Shown here: positions 30,531-43,209 of the stretch, piece after piece
Layout: each line of letters starts with the position of its first letter
Numbering within the stretch: position 1 is the stretch's first letter
DNA from: Syngnathus acus
Lineage: Eukaryota > Chordata > Actinopteri > Syngnathiformes > Syngnathidae
NCBI RefSeq assembly: GCF_901709675.1
Contig: NC_051087.1
Coordinates: 10,647,884-10,711,883, forward strand
Length of the DNA: 64,000 nucleotides
Direction: 5' to 3'
Notes under the pieces: model-generated
What the model saw: only the letters and a program-made list of their open reading frames with translations
Database searches by the model: none
Told to the model about the DNA's origin: nothing
Made by a program: the position numbers and the translations under genes

Positions 30531-30689
30531 CAGAAGTGAAAGTAAAGACAAAAGTGAAAGTAAACATAAAAAGGGGAAGACGTCATCCTCCACAAGAGTA
30601 TATAAACTGCAGTTTTTCCCCTAGAAAAATACAGAAACCTGGTCGGAGCAAGGCGGACTGCAAGAAACCCGACACCATCATCAAGACAG
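30530..30689 (+). promoter_or_regulatory. Lysozyme g promoter and candidate non-coding exon 1
   Basis: Two perfect copies of AAGTGAAAGTAAA (30534-30546 and 30552-30564) match IRF/ISRE-type and PRDM1 consensus cores. They are followed by a CRE/ATF site gacgtcat (30579-30586) and a TATA box TATATAAA (30599-30606). A start near 30630 and a donor ACAG/GTAATT at 30689/30690 would give a short leader exon of about 60 bases with no ATG, joining the exon at 31143. Confidence 0.6.
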
Positions 30690-31156
30690 GTAATTGTTAT
30701 CTGCTTATCCATAACACAGCATTTTCATTTTAGACGTAACTTGAGCACACAAAAGGCAGAAGAGAGAGAGGGAAGTAAAAAGAGAGCATTCAACTTGTGA
30801 TTTAGAAACAAATGACCTAAATGAGAATATCCCCAAGCACATACGCATTAGAGAGTTCATTTGCGGATGTGGCGGTGCCTTTAAGACGGTCTTGTTTATG
30901 CCTATCAGAAAATAAGAAATGGCTTCTTCCTGTTATGGCATAACAGGCATAACAGTTATGCCTACTACAAATGCTCATTTGTGTTTTTTTTCTCCCTCCT
31001 GTGAAACTAGATTGTTTCCAACTGTGCTGTAGGTGGTCGCACATTGACGAGGACAATGAGTGAGAGTGCCTTTTCTTACGCCCAAATTTCCTCTTGTGAG
31101 CTGCAGATGTTGACGTGAATAAATTGAAATGTGCACGTTTAGGTTACGGGAACATC

Positions 31157-32837
31157 ATGTTGGTTGATACAAGTGGAGCGTCCAGGGAAACAGCCAATCA
31201 AGATCGCCTGTCGTGTGAAGGTAAATGTCCACTTTTTTTTTTTAACCTAGATTTCTTTATGGAGGCCCTAATGATGACAGAATAATTAATACAACAATAT
31301 TCAATGCAATATTTAAACAGACACTTCAACTGAGGCAGTTTCAGTAAAGAGAATTGTGATTAAATACACCATATTATGGACACTGCAACATTAAGGACAA
31401 CAATAGTCCAGAGAAGACTCATTTTTAAATTCAAATAAGTCTAAGTAAAATAATTCTTTATTTTATTTGTAATAAATCATTGTGGGGGTCAAGCGGTTCA
31501 GAAAATGGATGCATGGATGGATTTAGTCTTATATGTCACTGTTAAAAATTAGTGTGTCGGTCCTATAACTTGTAACTTAATCTAATTTAGTTACTTTCAA
31601 GTAGCCAGGAAAGAAAGTTAATTCTGAAAGGTAGTTATCAGTAAAGTAACTAAGTTGCTTTTTTTAAGGTAACTGTGGCAACACTGTGAATGTATACATT
31701 AGATAAAGAGACTCTAATTAAAATGGTGCTGCAGTACAACACCGACAGGGGTCGCAAATTAATTGTCAGCCCAGATTTAAGATTAGATCATTTCGTTACT
31801 TTTAAGTAATTCTTGTATGATACTGTGTGGTATCTCTCTTTGAAGGAGTGCCTGCATCCAAAGCCATGGCACAAACAGATCTGGGTAGAATGAACAGATA
31901 CAAGAGCATCATCCAGACAGTAGGAGCGCAAAAGGGAATTGATCCTGCTATTATTGCTGGCATCATTTCCAGAGAGTCCAGGGCTGGAAATACGTTGCAA
32001 AATGGCTGGGGAGACCATGGCAATGCCTGGGGACTCATGCAGGTTGGTAGCACGTTATGGCGATGCGATAGTCGAATTGCTTGAAGTGGTTTTCCAGGTG
32101 CAAGGTTATCTTGTCCAAAGTCAGCTAGGATAAGCTCCAGCTCACCCGTGGCTCTAATGAGGACAGGTTCCATGGCAGTGATTGTCAGTGTACGAGTGCC
32201 ACCCTTTAGTTGTTTGCAAAAATAAGACCAAAATCACTATTAATTCATTGTAAAAGTTTCATGTAGTATTTGAGTAGCTGCATGAGTATCTATTTTGGGT
32301 CTACCAAGCAACTGTTTTTGAATGTTGGTCATTATGGTGGTTAGAGTTATTTTCCACGAGATGGTACTTTGTGTATAATGTTTTGGAACAACTCTAGAAA
32401 ATAGATGTAGTAGTAGTAGTTTTAAAACCATCCGCAATTCTTACAAGAAACTCTGTTGCTGTCCTTCCCGCTTTAACTGCAATACTGTATGTGCAGGTTG
32501 ATAAAAGGTATCACACTCCACGAGGCGGATGGAATAGCGAGGAACACCTCTGCCAAGGCAGAGACATCTTAATCGGTGTGATCGGTGATATCAGAAGGAA
32601 GTTCCCGAACTGGACTGCAGAACAACACCTCAAAGGTTTGTTTGTCCGCTAGTAAATGACTCACACGTTACCTTCTGTCTGATTTTGCATTGGACCTCTG
32701 CAGGCGGGTTGGCAGCCTACAACATGGGCCCCAATTCCGTGGAAACGTATGACCGCGTTGACAGGAAGACCACTGGACACGACTACTCTAATGACGTTGT
32801 TGCCAGAGCTCAGTGGTACAAAAGCAACGGCTTTTAG
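31157..32837 (+). CDS. lyg: Goose-type lysozyme (lysozyme g)
   Basis: Muramidase (glycoside hydrolase 23) that cleaves the bacterial wall between MurNAc and GlcNAc; an innate immune effector. Coding exons: 31143-31220 (ATG at 31157), 31846-32042, 32497-32635 and 32704-32837; 177 aa. The catalytic glutamate is in [11 protein letters not shown] (E65). The two active-site aspartates are in [14 protein letters not shown] (D78) and QVDKRYH (D89), each exactly eight residues before goose E73, D86 and D97. SAYN-like [10 protein letters not shown] and the end [18 protein letters not shown] are family-typical. No signal peptide is encoded, as in many fish g-type lysozymes. The family usually starts MGYG; here GYGNIM is encoded across the splice junction at 31143 but no ATG precedes it, so the first usable start is the M of GNIM. 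An AATAAA at 32876-32881 lies only 38 bases after the stop. Confidence 0.95.
31221..31845 (+). other. Lysozyme g intron
   Basis: AT-rich intron with a SINE-like tail trace at about 31485-31525 (tcaagcggttcagaaaatgg). No extra exon is needed. Confidence 0.7.
32043..32496 (+). other. Lysozyme g intron with SINE-like fragment
   Basis: Intron between the catalytic exon and the VDKRYH exon. A fragment at 32085-32165 (aggataagctccagctcacc) belongs to the recurrent SINE-like family. Confidence 0.65.
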
Positions 32838-32881
32838 AGTGAAATTGTTACAATGAGGAAACCCTCTAAGCATCGAATAAA

Positions 32882-34970
32882 CACGAGTCAAACTGATACT
32901 GTGTTCTTGTCTTGTTCATCAGCAAGTCCAAGTCTGTTGTCATCCCTGATCCAAATTACAGAGAACATCAAACACCTCAGCTGTAGTAAACAGCCTAAAC
33001 AAATGCATGTTTCGTGGACAGGGGAATCATGTTTTTTTTATTTTGAAATTGATTTTGATTGATTGTTGCTAAAATTGTACACTTTGACACCAAATTTCTC
33101 AATTAACTATAACAGCAACAAAGGTATGGCCTCGAAAGTAAGGTCAGTGGCGATTTAAAAAAAAAAAAAAACATTTTAGGTACAAAGTGAGAGTTCATTT
33201 GTGTCTTTGGATACATTTCTGTGAGCCTAGGCGGTCAGAAAAACTGTTATTGAAACAATATCAATTTGAACAGGAGTCAAATTGTGGAGGTTGCTCAGGT
33301 GAAAGAATTATGTAGCACTGCCTCATTTGGTAGATTTGCTTTGTTAGTCAGCATTCACAAGTGAAATAACGTTTTGCCTAACTATTCCTAAATGGCTCCA
33401 ATGGTTTATTTCCATGCAGTTCAGTCAGTGGGGTTTTCCCACTTTTTATGGCCAAGGGCAGATCCCACACATGTAAGGAGAGTCAAATTGAAGGGGCACT
33501 CAAACATTGCACCTCTTGAGGAACCTCACACGAGGACATTTCGGCAATAGTACTCAAGGCACAGACGAGCAGCTCTTCAACATGTAGTTGCCTTTTTTTT
33601 TATGTCAGCAGCAAAACTGCTATAGTGCTGTTCCATAACCCTTACAGGTCGATAACTGCTGGCCCAAAGAAAGTCGACCAAAAACCAAAAGGTCTCTGCT
33701 TCTAAAAATGACTGCTAAGCTATTTGTGAATTTTATTTGTACTTTCTCCTCGTCTTTGTAACATTAGCATATCCTGAACATGAGACTTTTTTTTCCATCC
33801 TGCTGTTATCAGGTCTTTAAAAGACAGTCTGAGACCCATAAGAGTATCATGACGCGATTGGATTCCTGGCTAAATGCTGCAGCCACTCTGTTCCTTCAAC
33901 ACCCCCTCAGTATAAAATCCATTCCTTCAAAGCTATTAAAAATGACTCGTGCAACACCTGGTCCCGCTCTTCCTTCCACCATTCTTACCTGTGAAAGTAT
34001 ACAGAAAGCAAAAAAAGCTGCGATAGGGCATAACGTGAGGGGTTAAGTGTGGCAGGTAAAAGGGTGGGGAAGGGGATCTGCAAAGTCCACTTGAAGACAA
34101 GGAAGAGAAAAGACAGAGTGTGGGGATGGGGCTAGTGTTGAGTGCCGCTGTGTTTATTTAGTCTGCTTCAAAGGCAAGCCTAATTATTTTACCATGCTGT
34201 GCCTATAGAGACTTCAAGATTCATGGGCTGCTCTCAGCTTCTATCTCCCCCAACTAACTGACAGCTTAACCCTTCGCCTCCCAGCAAGCATCTATCAAGA
34301 CTTTGCCTCCACAACAGAACGCATGCTGACACTTTTCCTAAGTTTACTCACACATGAGACATACTTCTTGAGACATAGAAGATCGCTTTGTGCTCATCAA
34401 AGTATCTTTTTCATGTTCTTGGTATCCACGTTTGGAGGACAAAGTGTCTCATTCCATCACACGTTGAGAGCCAACAATGGCGTCTTTGGCTGGACTGATG
34501 TTTGCTGTCTGCTGAATAGTTTGAATCTCACAAGTGGGAGCAACATAATGGAAAAAAAATGAAGTAACTTTCACTGGCTTCACGTGGACTCCAATGATCT
34601 ACCACTCTGTAAACCAAACAAACACTCGGAAGATTATTGAATTATTTCTTGCAGTTCTAATTATTCTAAGCGTATTTAATTTGTACGAGAATGCTGTTTA
34701 TTTGCTCACACATGCAGGCGTATATTTTTTGGTAAAATGCCCACCCACCCTTATGTTGACTAAGATAATTGCCATTATCATTGTCATCTCATTACCACCA
34801 GTGGTGAAAGGAGAGTTTATAAGTTTGATAATAATATTTAAATCAAAATATGGATAATGGCTAATTGGACTTTAAAACAATTATTCGGAACCAATACTGT
34901 CTCTAAAGAATCACTGGTACTTCACATCCCAGAATGCAATGCAACAGCTATTGCTTGTCACATTAGCTGG
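32882..34970. other. Intergenic DNA, no gene seen
   Basis: Mostly AT-rich. A moderately complex patch lies at 34120-34330 (gcctaattattttaccatgc) and may be regulatory. Open frames here lack recognisable motifs. Confidence 0.45.
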
Positions 34971-34973
34971 ATT

Positions 34974-35150
34974 TAAGTCAAGTCAAGTCAAGTTTATTTA
35001 TATAGCCCTAAATCACAAGCAGTCTCAACGGGCTTCACATACACAAAACAAATTGACAATTATTCTCAAAGCATCCCCTGATCTTAAGCTCCCAAGAGGG
35101 CAAGGAAAAACTAAAAAAAAAACAACTAGGGGAAAAATGAGAACACTACA
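34974..35150. repeat. Dispersed fish repeat (SINE/non-LTR-like)
   Basis: Begins with AAGTC tandem copies, then agtttatttatatagcccta, tcaacgggcttcacatacac, ccctgatcttaagctccc and gggcaaggaaaaact. This wording recurs in many percomorph genomes (from memory). Confidence 0.7.
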
Positions 35151-35183
35151 CTACACTACAGGGCCAAGGGCTCAAGTCTTAAA

Positions 35184-35416
35184 GACAAGTCAACCCCAAT
35201 TTTGATCTTTGAAATGATATGTTCTGTGCAGCCCAACTACGTCGAAACACAGTGTTCTGATTGTTTCATTTGTGGAATATGAATTGAACAGGCAAAATCC
35301 AACCTGTTTTTATCCATCTCGAGGGCGGCCATTTTGCCACTTACTGTCGACTGAAAATGACATCACAGTTACCAGGTCACAACCACTCACGGATAATCAG
35401 TTTTTTAATTTTGCAG
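35184..35416. mobile_element. Solo arm of the palindromic MITE
   Basis: Shares with the element at 18678-19082 the order agtcaaccccaatttt, cacagtgttctgattg, tttgtggaatatgaattgaa, gtttttatccatctcgagg, gcggccattttgccactt, gaaaatgacatcacagtt and ggtcacaaccactca. Only one arm is present. Confidence 0.8.
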
Positions 35417-37180
35417 TGGATTATTAATCAGAAAGTTGACATCCACACCATCCATTGAGTCACATGTACACACCCGTACACCATCGGTGACGCTACGTAA
35501 ATATAGTTTGAATCACGTGCTATGCTAACTAAATGATTAATAGAAAATTGATGCAGAACAAAAATCAGGCAAACAATATTCTATTCCGACCACAGAAAAA
35601 CATGAGATGGCAGTTGGGTCACTTTGTACGTAAAAAATCTATTGAAGAAAATGTGAATAAAATGTGGAAAATAAAAGTATGTTGAAAACCCATTAGCGAG
35701 CTCTAGCACATGGAGATGTAGATCTGAATTATCTAGAGCTGAAGGGGCAGGGACAGCTGGGGCAGGAACAATAAGAATGACTAAGTCCCTCATATAATAG
35801 TGAAAGAGAAGTATCAGTGGTCTTGTTCACTCATTCCTGGCAAGCGCACGGAAGATCACTTTACGTCGAATGGGAATGCCAGTCACTTTAGGAATTTATA
35901 TGTGTTATTAGTCTGGTCTAGACTAGTTGAGGACAAATGTCATAGGCACGAGAGATGGACGTGTTCCAAGCAATAAACTTTGAAGGATGGTAAAGGTGTC
36001 ATGATTAGGAAAAATCTGTGTTAAATAACAAAGATATGACAAATTAAAATGTTAAAGCTTCTGCGTTTTAATCAGACTTGCGAGGATTTTTGCAGTACCT
36101 GAGCATCCAGGGCGATGTTTCTGGGAATATCATTTGTTGGTCCATACTTACCAATAATACACATGACGCTCATCTGAGTATAAAAAGAAATAAATACTCA
36201 GAGGACTCACAAAGTGACTCCTTCATCTACTGAGCACTTCCAGATTTCTTTCCTCTTAAAGCTATCACAGATTTTTTTGTTCTGTGGCTTGTTTCTTTTA
36301 ACACACCATTTTTAAATGCAATGCAAAATTACAAATGCATTTTATTATGACTAAACTTTGTTTTCAATGTTTTTGTTTTTCATGTAACGTATGTACTAAG
36401 ATTATAACTGGAAATATGATTTATTTTCCATGTCTGACATTTATGAGTTTACAGTAAATTCAGACTGCTACTGTGATGTTTTTCCATCAAGAATAAATCA
36501 GAATAAAGCACTCACATACCAAAAAATATCTCCAAATTCCAAGTACAGTTTGCAACAGTTGCTTTGCCAGGTTCCGTGTTCTTACTTTGCATGTGTTACC
36601 TTCCATTTCAGTGCATGTTTAAGACTTCCTGCTGATGTCCTGCCAGCTTTGCTTTTTTGGGGCGGTGGTGGAAGCGGGACACGAGGTAGTAAAATGTGTC
36701 AGTTTGAGATTGCACGGAAATAGAGGCCTATCCGTGTAGGTAGATTTTCGCCAGAGCAAAAAGCTGTTTGGGCAGAAATGTGCCCAAAATTGTCAATTTG
36801 TGTACGCAAAGCATCTGGCATTGAAAACTACTGATCCACCAGCTCTCGCTGGCTCAACAAGTCTTGCTACCGCTGTAAAAGTCACCGTAAAATCAAACAG
36901 CTTAATCATGGGAACAAGTGTTTTCTATCATTCTATGTCCTCCTGTTTCACCTCCATCCTGCCTTTGTCTTCATCCTCTGACCTTGTGTCTTTTCCATCC
37001 ATGTGATCCAACTTTCTATCTCTGTCTTAAGCGTCCCCCCTGGTGTCCATGTTGCCTCTGTCTGATCCCTTCTTCCTGCACTGACCTCTCCCTGTCCTCC
37101 CACCATTTATCTGTCTCTATCTCTGTTGTAGCGTTCCCCTTTACCCCCCTTTGCCTTTTTTCCCCCTTCTCCCTTCCCTG
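35417..37180. other. Intergenic DNA, no gene seen
   Basis: AT-rich to about 36.6 kb, then a pyrimidine-rich tract at 36.9-37.2 kb. No supported feature. Confidence 0.5.
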
Positions 37181-37390
37181 CTTTCCTGTGCAGTTTGCGG
37201 CCTGTGAAACCAATTAGACCTTGTAAGCGGGGGCCTTTTGCCCCTGTCGTGTGGTCGGTTTAACCTGCCGCTCCAAATGGACATTGTTGGAGAGCTCGAC
37301 CACCACCTTCCGTGGCTCGGTGGGTGGGTTTGAGATGGTGGGGAACTCGGGGGATAAGAGGGTTATGGAAGGCAAGGGAAAGGTGTGCGT
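37180..37390. promoter_or_regulatory. Candidate conserved non-coding element
   Basis: Complex repeat-free block with gtgaaaccaattagaccttg (homeodomain core ATTA), cggtttaacctgccgctcc and gctcgaccaccaccttccg. Strong contrast with the low-complexity flanks. Enhancer function inferred. Confidence 0.35.
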
Positions 37391-38141
37391 GGGGGGGCCA
37401 CCAAGCTTCTTTTGAACTGATAGTCAGTGCTTTGAAAAGGATAGGATAAGGATATGTGATTTTTAATAAGACAGTGGCTGGAAATTATATAATTCTTTTT
37501 CCAGCTGCTGTATTTTGTGTGTCAAGGCTGCATGGATACTCTTCAGCCTCTTTAGGAGTAAACAGACTCCTCTTTTGGCAGTAGACCGTCTCCTTTCACC
37601 CTCCTTTCACCCTCACCCTAACTGCCAGGAATGCTTTTAACAATTCACCATCAGACGCAAGCAACATAGGACACTGGGAGATTGGTGCATTCCAAAGGGA
37701 GCGTTCTTTTTATTTATTTTTTTTTGCCACTCTTCACATGTCAATCAGCAACACTATCTCCTTGTTACCCCTTCAACCACCAACCCTCCCTTTGTCCCTA
37801 AAAACACACAAACGTACATACACCACTTGGGATCGCAGTTTTGCTTTGCCACATGTCAATTTAAGGGATTGTCGTCAAAGTGTTAACTACCCAAGAATGT
37901 GGCCTTTAAGGTGATACTCTGCCACCTCCATCTGTGCTTGGGGTCTCTGAGGAGCACCTGAAAAACCAACTGTAGCAAAACCTTCTTTTACAAGTAACAA
38001 AGGAAAAAAAAATGGAAGGATTCATTTCCATCATCATAATTTGAGCTGGTCCCTTTCATCAGATTGAATGGCTACTACAGCTTTTTCTTACTTCGAAAAT
38101 GTCCATAGAGCAGGAAAAAAAAGAATTGAAGCTGAGCATCA

Positions 38142-38160
38142 GACACACACACACACATGC

Positions 38161-38249
<89 letters not shown>
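38142..38249. repeat. (AC)n microsatellite
   Basis: About 54 AC units with two early interruptions. Confidence 0.97.
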
Positions 38250-38250
<1 letters not shown>

Positions 38251-39529
38251 CTTTCAACACTTCGCCTCTTCACACGTACTAACCCCCCCCCACCCACCCA
38301 CTTCCCTCTTTACAGTCCTGGTGAAATTCCTTGGCACATTATCAGTGCGTTGAAAGCACGTGACTGGTATGTGACAGTGTCAGCTCGTGACAGTTCTCCT
38401 TCAAAATGGGGGCAGGGAGGTGGGGCTGAGGGATACGAGTCCTGCTGGATGCATGACAGAACCTGTCAGTGGACCAAGGGGAGGGTGGCGCTTATCGATC
38501 AAACACCCCGACTATCTACCATGCTGACCTTCATGTCCTAAGAAGGGCCATTTGAGTGTTGAGGCTGTAATGGGAGATGTGGGCAAGTGGGGGCTGAGGG
38601 GGTGTCGCCTTCTTCTTGTCATTCAGTGCAACCCCTGGACTACATACGACAGTTCCTGGTCTTCCCATCAGTGCCAGTCATGTTGATTTAGTTTGTCTCT
38701 GCAGATTGACATCAGCAGCCACATCAATTCAATCAATTATTTCATTGTTGTGACATGAACTTGATCTATCAATTTTGATTGGTAGTGAGCTCAAAAGTTA
38801 TACTATATGAAGCCTGCAACTGTTGACCAGGGGTGGGGAGTGGGTGGAGTCCACTGTTACCCAAAGTCAGCTGCGACCCTACGACCATGAACCGGATAAG
38901 AAAATGGATGGTTGAAGAAGTTGTTATCATATGTCATGTTTTTATACATCTCCATTATACTACATATTGACTTTCTCTAACAAAGGGAAATGGGTAAAGC
39001 GTTACATCAACCAGCCCAAATTTCTTTTAAATATCTCATCGAATGAGAAGATTTATTGCGATGTGGATTAGACTTTGCAGCCCAAAAGCCAGAAAGTTAG
39101 GAAGACTGCACTGTAATTGCTAAATCACTGCATGTGCAGTTTTTGTTATTTTTACATTTTAAAGTTTTGTCTTTGCTATGCAAAGTGTGCTTTCTTTTCC
39201 ATTCTGTATTGCAATGGGATGGTCTGTCAACAAATTGCAGCACAAAAATAAGTGTAAAAGTGAATCTTGTCCGCTCTCTCGGAATCAGTCTAGCAGTGAT
39301 CCCCAAACTTTTTTCCGTCTGGATCCGGTTCATGGTAGTATTTTTTTTTTTTTTGAGGACCAGCAACCATTCATTGACTGCAGGGGTGGAGGCGGGGTGT
39401 TGGTCTGCCAATGTATATTCCCTGAATGGAAACTAATCGCGGGGGATGAAGATGAAGTCCTAAAATACTAAACTGCTAAAATACCAAAATTGCTTAATGT
39501 CGTAGATATATATAAGATATATAGGATAA

Positions 39530-39654
<125 letters not shown>

Positions 39655-39839
39655 AGGAACGTATGTTCTCTCTCATGCAATGTGTGGGCAATGGGCGCCA
39701 CCTGCTGGCTGTTTGTCTTTTTACAAGAGCGTGTCACCAAGTCTTTGAGCTAATTACGCCAACCATCAGCTCTGTAAATGTGCTCAAGTTGTATGTGTTT
39801 GCTTTGACATGGATGCATTGGCATTAGTTGTTACGTTAT

Positions 39840-40690
39840 GTGCTTCTCTGCGCACTCACAATAAGCTGCAAAGACGGACTGCGCGTCCAGTCTGTTCCTT
39901 TCTCCCTTCCTTCCTGACCTATAAATACTCTCTCATCAGCAGAGGCTGGCTGTGAGAGGCACTGACCCCCTTCCTCTCTCCGTCCAGCTCAACAGTGATT
40001 GATGGCAGCCTGTGCTGCTGGCGCTAACCTTGCACTTGGGCTCTGGCAGTATAAATGATGGCAGGTCAGTGGCACCAAGCGTGGATGGAGGCTGGAAACG
40101 CTCTCTCTCTGTCTCTCTCTCTCTCTCTCCCTCCTTCTGTCCCGTTATCCTGATGCAGACATCATCATCATCTCCACTGAGTATAAATAATAGTGGATCA
40201 GGTGACAGCGCCTGCCCAGGCCATTGACGGGGGCTTTAATTTCATGGCTAATTTCTCCAGGCACACAAAGGATCGATGCTGCCCTGCTCATGCTCTTCAT
40301 CCCTTTGCTTCCTCTTCTGCAAAGGCAGGGCGCGTAGAAAGACGAATGCAGATTTACGGACATTGAGCTGATCCATAAGCACGTGCGCTACAACTGTATG
40401 TTTGGCATCCTTCACGGGGTACAAGAAGGAACGCGTCCAGGAACCCAGGATGGCCTAACGATCGATGCGGCTGCAACAGATAGCTTTGGAACTAAGAGCA
40501 ACAAGCAAAATATGAGCACACAGCTCCCCACCTGTGTGTTAAAGTGTGTTAACCATCGCCATAGTGATAAATATCAAGCCTCAGTCCCTGCTCGCAGCCC
40601 CAATGGGAGACGTTCAACGCCAGCCCCTCCGTAATGACTTTGTCTACCTATCGATCCAGCTATGATCCATGTACTGTAATTCTTATAGCA
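39840..40690. promoter_or_regulatory. Candidate cluster of conserved non-coding elements
   Basis: About 850 bases of balanced, mostly repeat-free sequence, including ctataaatactctctcatca, gtgattgatggcagcctg, gcagtataaatgatggcagg and ccattgacgggggctttaat. A short CT run at 40099-40131 interrupts it. Open frames are short and unlike known proteins, so regulatory function is the better guess. Confidence 0.35.
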
Positions 40691-41400
40691 TCAGGCCCGG
40701 CCCCAGCAATAACTCCAAGTCATGTTTCGGCCCGCCCATCCACATGACACCTTATTAGTTTGAGTTTGGACTTTTACCTCGCTTCCTCCCTTCCTTTTCT
40801 CGTACTCCTTCCCTGCGGGCTTCTAATTTTTTTTCTCCTTGTTCTTCCAAACTAATACCATCAGCGGTGGGCCCTTCTCTCTGAAGACATTTCACTTTAG
40901 TCTGAGCCACATATCTTCCTCTCCTCACTGCGTAGCTCGCAGTATGATACGGGTTAGTGTCTGCAACGGTGCCTCATCTGTCTTTCGTTTGGAGCACAGC
41001 CCCTGCGGGCTCCCGCCGAGACTCCGCCATCCCTCTTTAGACTCTGTTCTTTTCTCCCCTTTGAGCCACAACTATATTTCACTTCATTTCAACCCTTTCT
41101 TTTTTAGCCTGGGTGTAATAGCCGCTGATATATGGCTTTGCTTCTGTAGCCTTTTGAGCTTCCTCTGCCTTTTATAAAACATTGTCAGAGTGACAAAACA
41201 GCCGCCCTTGGGTGTCCTGGAACAGGTGCACCTTCATCCTACGGCTATTTCTCAAGATCCCAAACTGATCCTTTTAGAAAACGATAACATCTGGGTCCTT
41301 GGACAGGAGTTCCAACAGCCTGGACAGAATCGTAGCTCATCTCTTTTTTGGCCTGTCTGCCGTGAGCCAAAGATTGTCTGTCAACTCGGGTTTGTTTTTT
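40690..41400. other. Intergenic DNA, pyrimidine-rich
   Basis: CT-rich on the plus strand with moderately complex patches. No gene or repeat recognised. Confidence 0.4.
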
Positions 41401-41750
41401 ATGAGGGCTGATTTAAAGAGCACGGCTTGCCATCTGAGCTAAACCTGTTCTTTTTGCTGACACGCCTGATAAGTGCTAATCAAGGAGCAGAAGATGAGCA
41501 GTTGAAGCTGTCTGCTGAATGAACTATTTCATCGTGTGAGGGTAAAGGCATAGAGATGTGGGGGTTTGTTCATTACTGTCGCTGTTAGAGAGACTCTAAT
41601 GATGTTCCTCCTGGCCACTGAGACACATAACAACCTACTACCTCTGAGGCATGACTGTGATTGAGATGTGAGTAAAAGCGAGGAACGAAAGGAGGGAGCA
41701 GATGGGCCCTGCGGAAAATTAAAGCGCCATGTTCTCTACCTCTACTTTAT
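41400..41750. promoter_or_regulatory. Candidate conserved non-coding element
   Basis: Repeat-free block with ctgataagtgctaatcaagg, ttcattactgtcgctgttag, actctaatgatgttcctcct and gaaaattaaagcgccatg. GATA-like and homeodomain cores are visible, but motif presence alone is weak evidence. Confidence 0.35.
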
Positions 41751-43200
41751 CTCGGCCCCCGGCCCCGTTCTTCCTAACATGCAAGCTTTTTTTAAACGAT
41801 TATAAAGGTTCATTCAGCCTCATTACCTTCACCAAAGGAGTTACTCTTGTGTATGAGTGTATGTTTATTTGTTTGGTTAAATACAACTTCCCGTTATCTG
41901 TTTTTAATACAGTTTATCAGCCTGTTTTTTTTTTAAATGGTAAACATTTTTTCCACAGCTCAGATATTAGTTAACAGACTATAATATTGTATTTTATAAA
42001 TAATAATAATAACAATAATTCACTAAAATGTAAACAATGAAGCAGTGCATCCTGATAAATTAATTGCATTTTCTTTTGGTCACTTGGCCACTAGGGGGCA
42101 ATACAAGCGTTTCATAACACTTTCAAGTGATTCAGTAATTTAAATGTAATATTAGCGGTTTATCGCAGAGAATAAAGAATATATGCCTATAAGTATTACT
42201 ATATTGTCTGTCTACATGTGTTGATGCACTGGTTGTGTTCAAACTAGTTGCTTAAAACCTTGAGACCCTGACAGATTATATTATAATGTTTATGCAAAAA
42301 AAGGAACGACAAGCACTCAAAAGCTGCTTAGACAGCGGTTGTTCAAAAGAATATTTCTCGTCATAACTTCACTTAACAAGACTCCGATCTGACAACGATT
42401 GTTTTCTCTTCTGCTTTCTCTTATCTTGCTTGTTAGGTTTTGTTCCACCTGTTCTCGTCAGCCTGGTCCCTTGTATTACCCAATCTGCTCCCTTCCACCA
42501 TTTGTGCCAGTTTGCTTGTATTGAGTTTCCTGTTTCTTCTCAATTTTTGTTACTTCTGTAACTGTTCTTAGAACAGAAGTTCTGTTGGTCTCATGTTCTG
42601 TAAGTTTATTCCGATTTTTGCTTTGCTACTTTGTGTCTTGCTTTTTTGGATTTCTATCAAAGCGATCCCAAAATATCTTTACAATAGACTTTTTATTTTA
42701 CTATTTATGACTCACACATAATAGCACATCAACACTTAAGATGTCTACAACGGCTATTCTTGCAAGCCTCTGGAAACTCATTTTCGAACTGAATCGGGTT
42801 AGAATTTCTTGTGTTCTTTCTGCGGATATGACACTGAGCGCTTTCTCAGAAAAAAAGTAATTTTTTCTTTACAATAAATAAAATGTGTGATTAACTATGA
42901 GTTAACAATAAAAAATGTGATTAATCTTGATTAAATATTTTAATCGCTTGACAGCATTCGTATTTTTTAATTCCACATGCTTTGTTTGTCCAACAACCCT
43001 CAACGAGTGACACAAACTGATTAAAGCACAGTTAATAATGTATACCTTTCTTGGGCTAACTGATATCATCATAAAATATTACGCGAATTATGAACCTTCA
43101 AATAATTCTAACTTTGACACAAATTTATGCAACCATTCTCAGAGGCACGTGCTTTGCTCACAACAGCTATTACTGGATCTTACAATAGTTGGGGACCTTC
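41750..43200. other. AT-rich intergenic DNA
   Basis: No gene. A fragment at about 42440-42560 (ccacctgttctcgtcagcct) resembles a dispersed fish repeat. Confidence 0.45.
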
Positions 43201-43209
43201 TCTGGCCTT

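Noticed and set aside
30419-30733. 104-codon frame that would join the lysozyme frame if spliced at 30689
   Set aside because: It spans the TATA box and CRE of the likely promoter, is lysine/arginine-rich low complexity, and has no match to lysozyme N-termini. Kept only as a leader exon without ATG.
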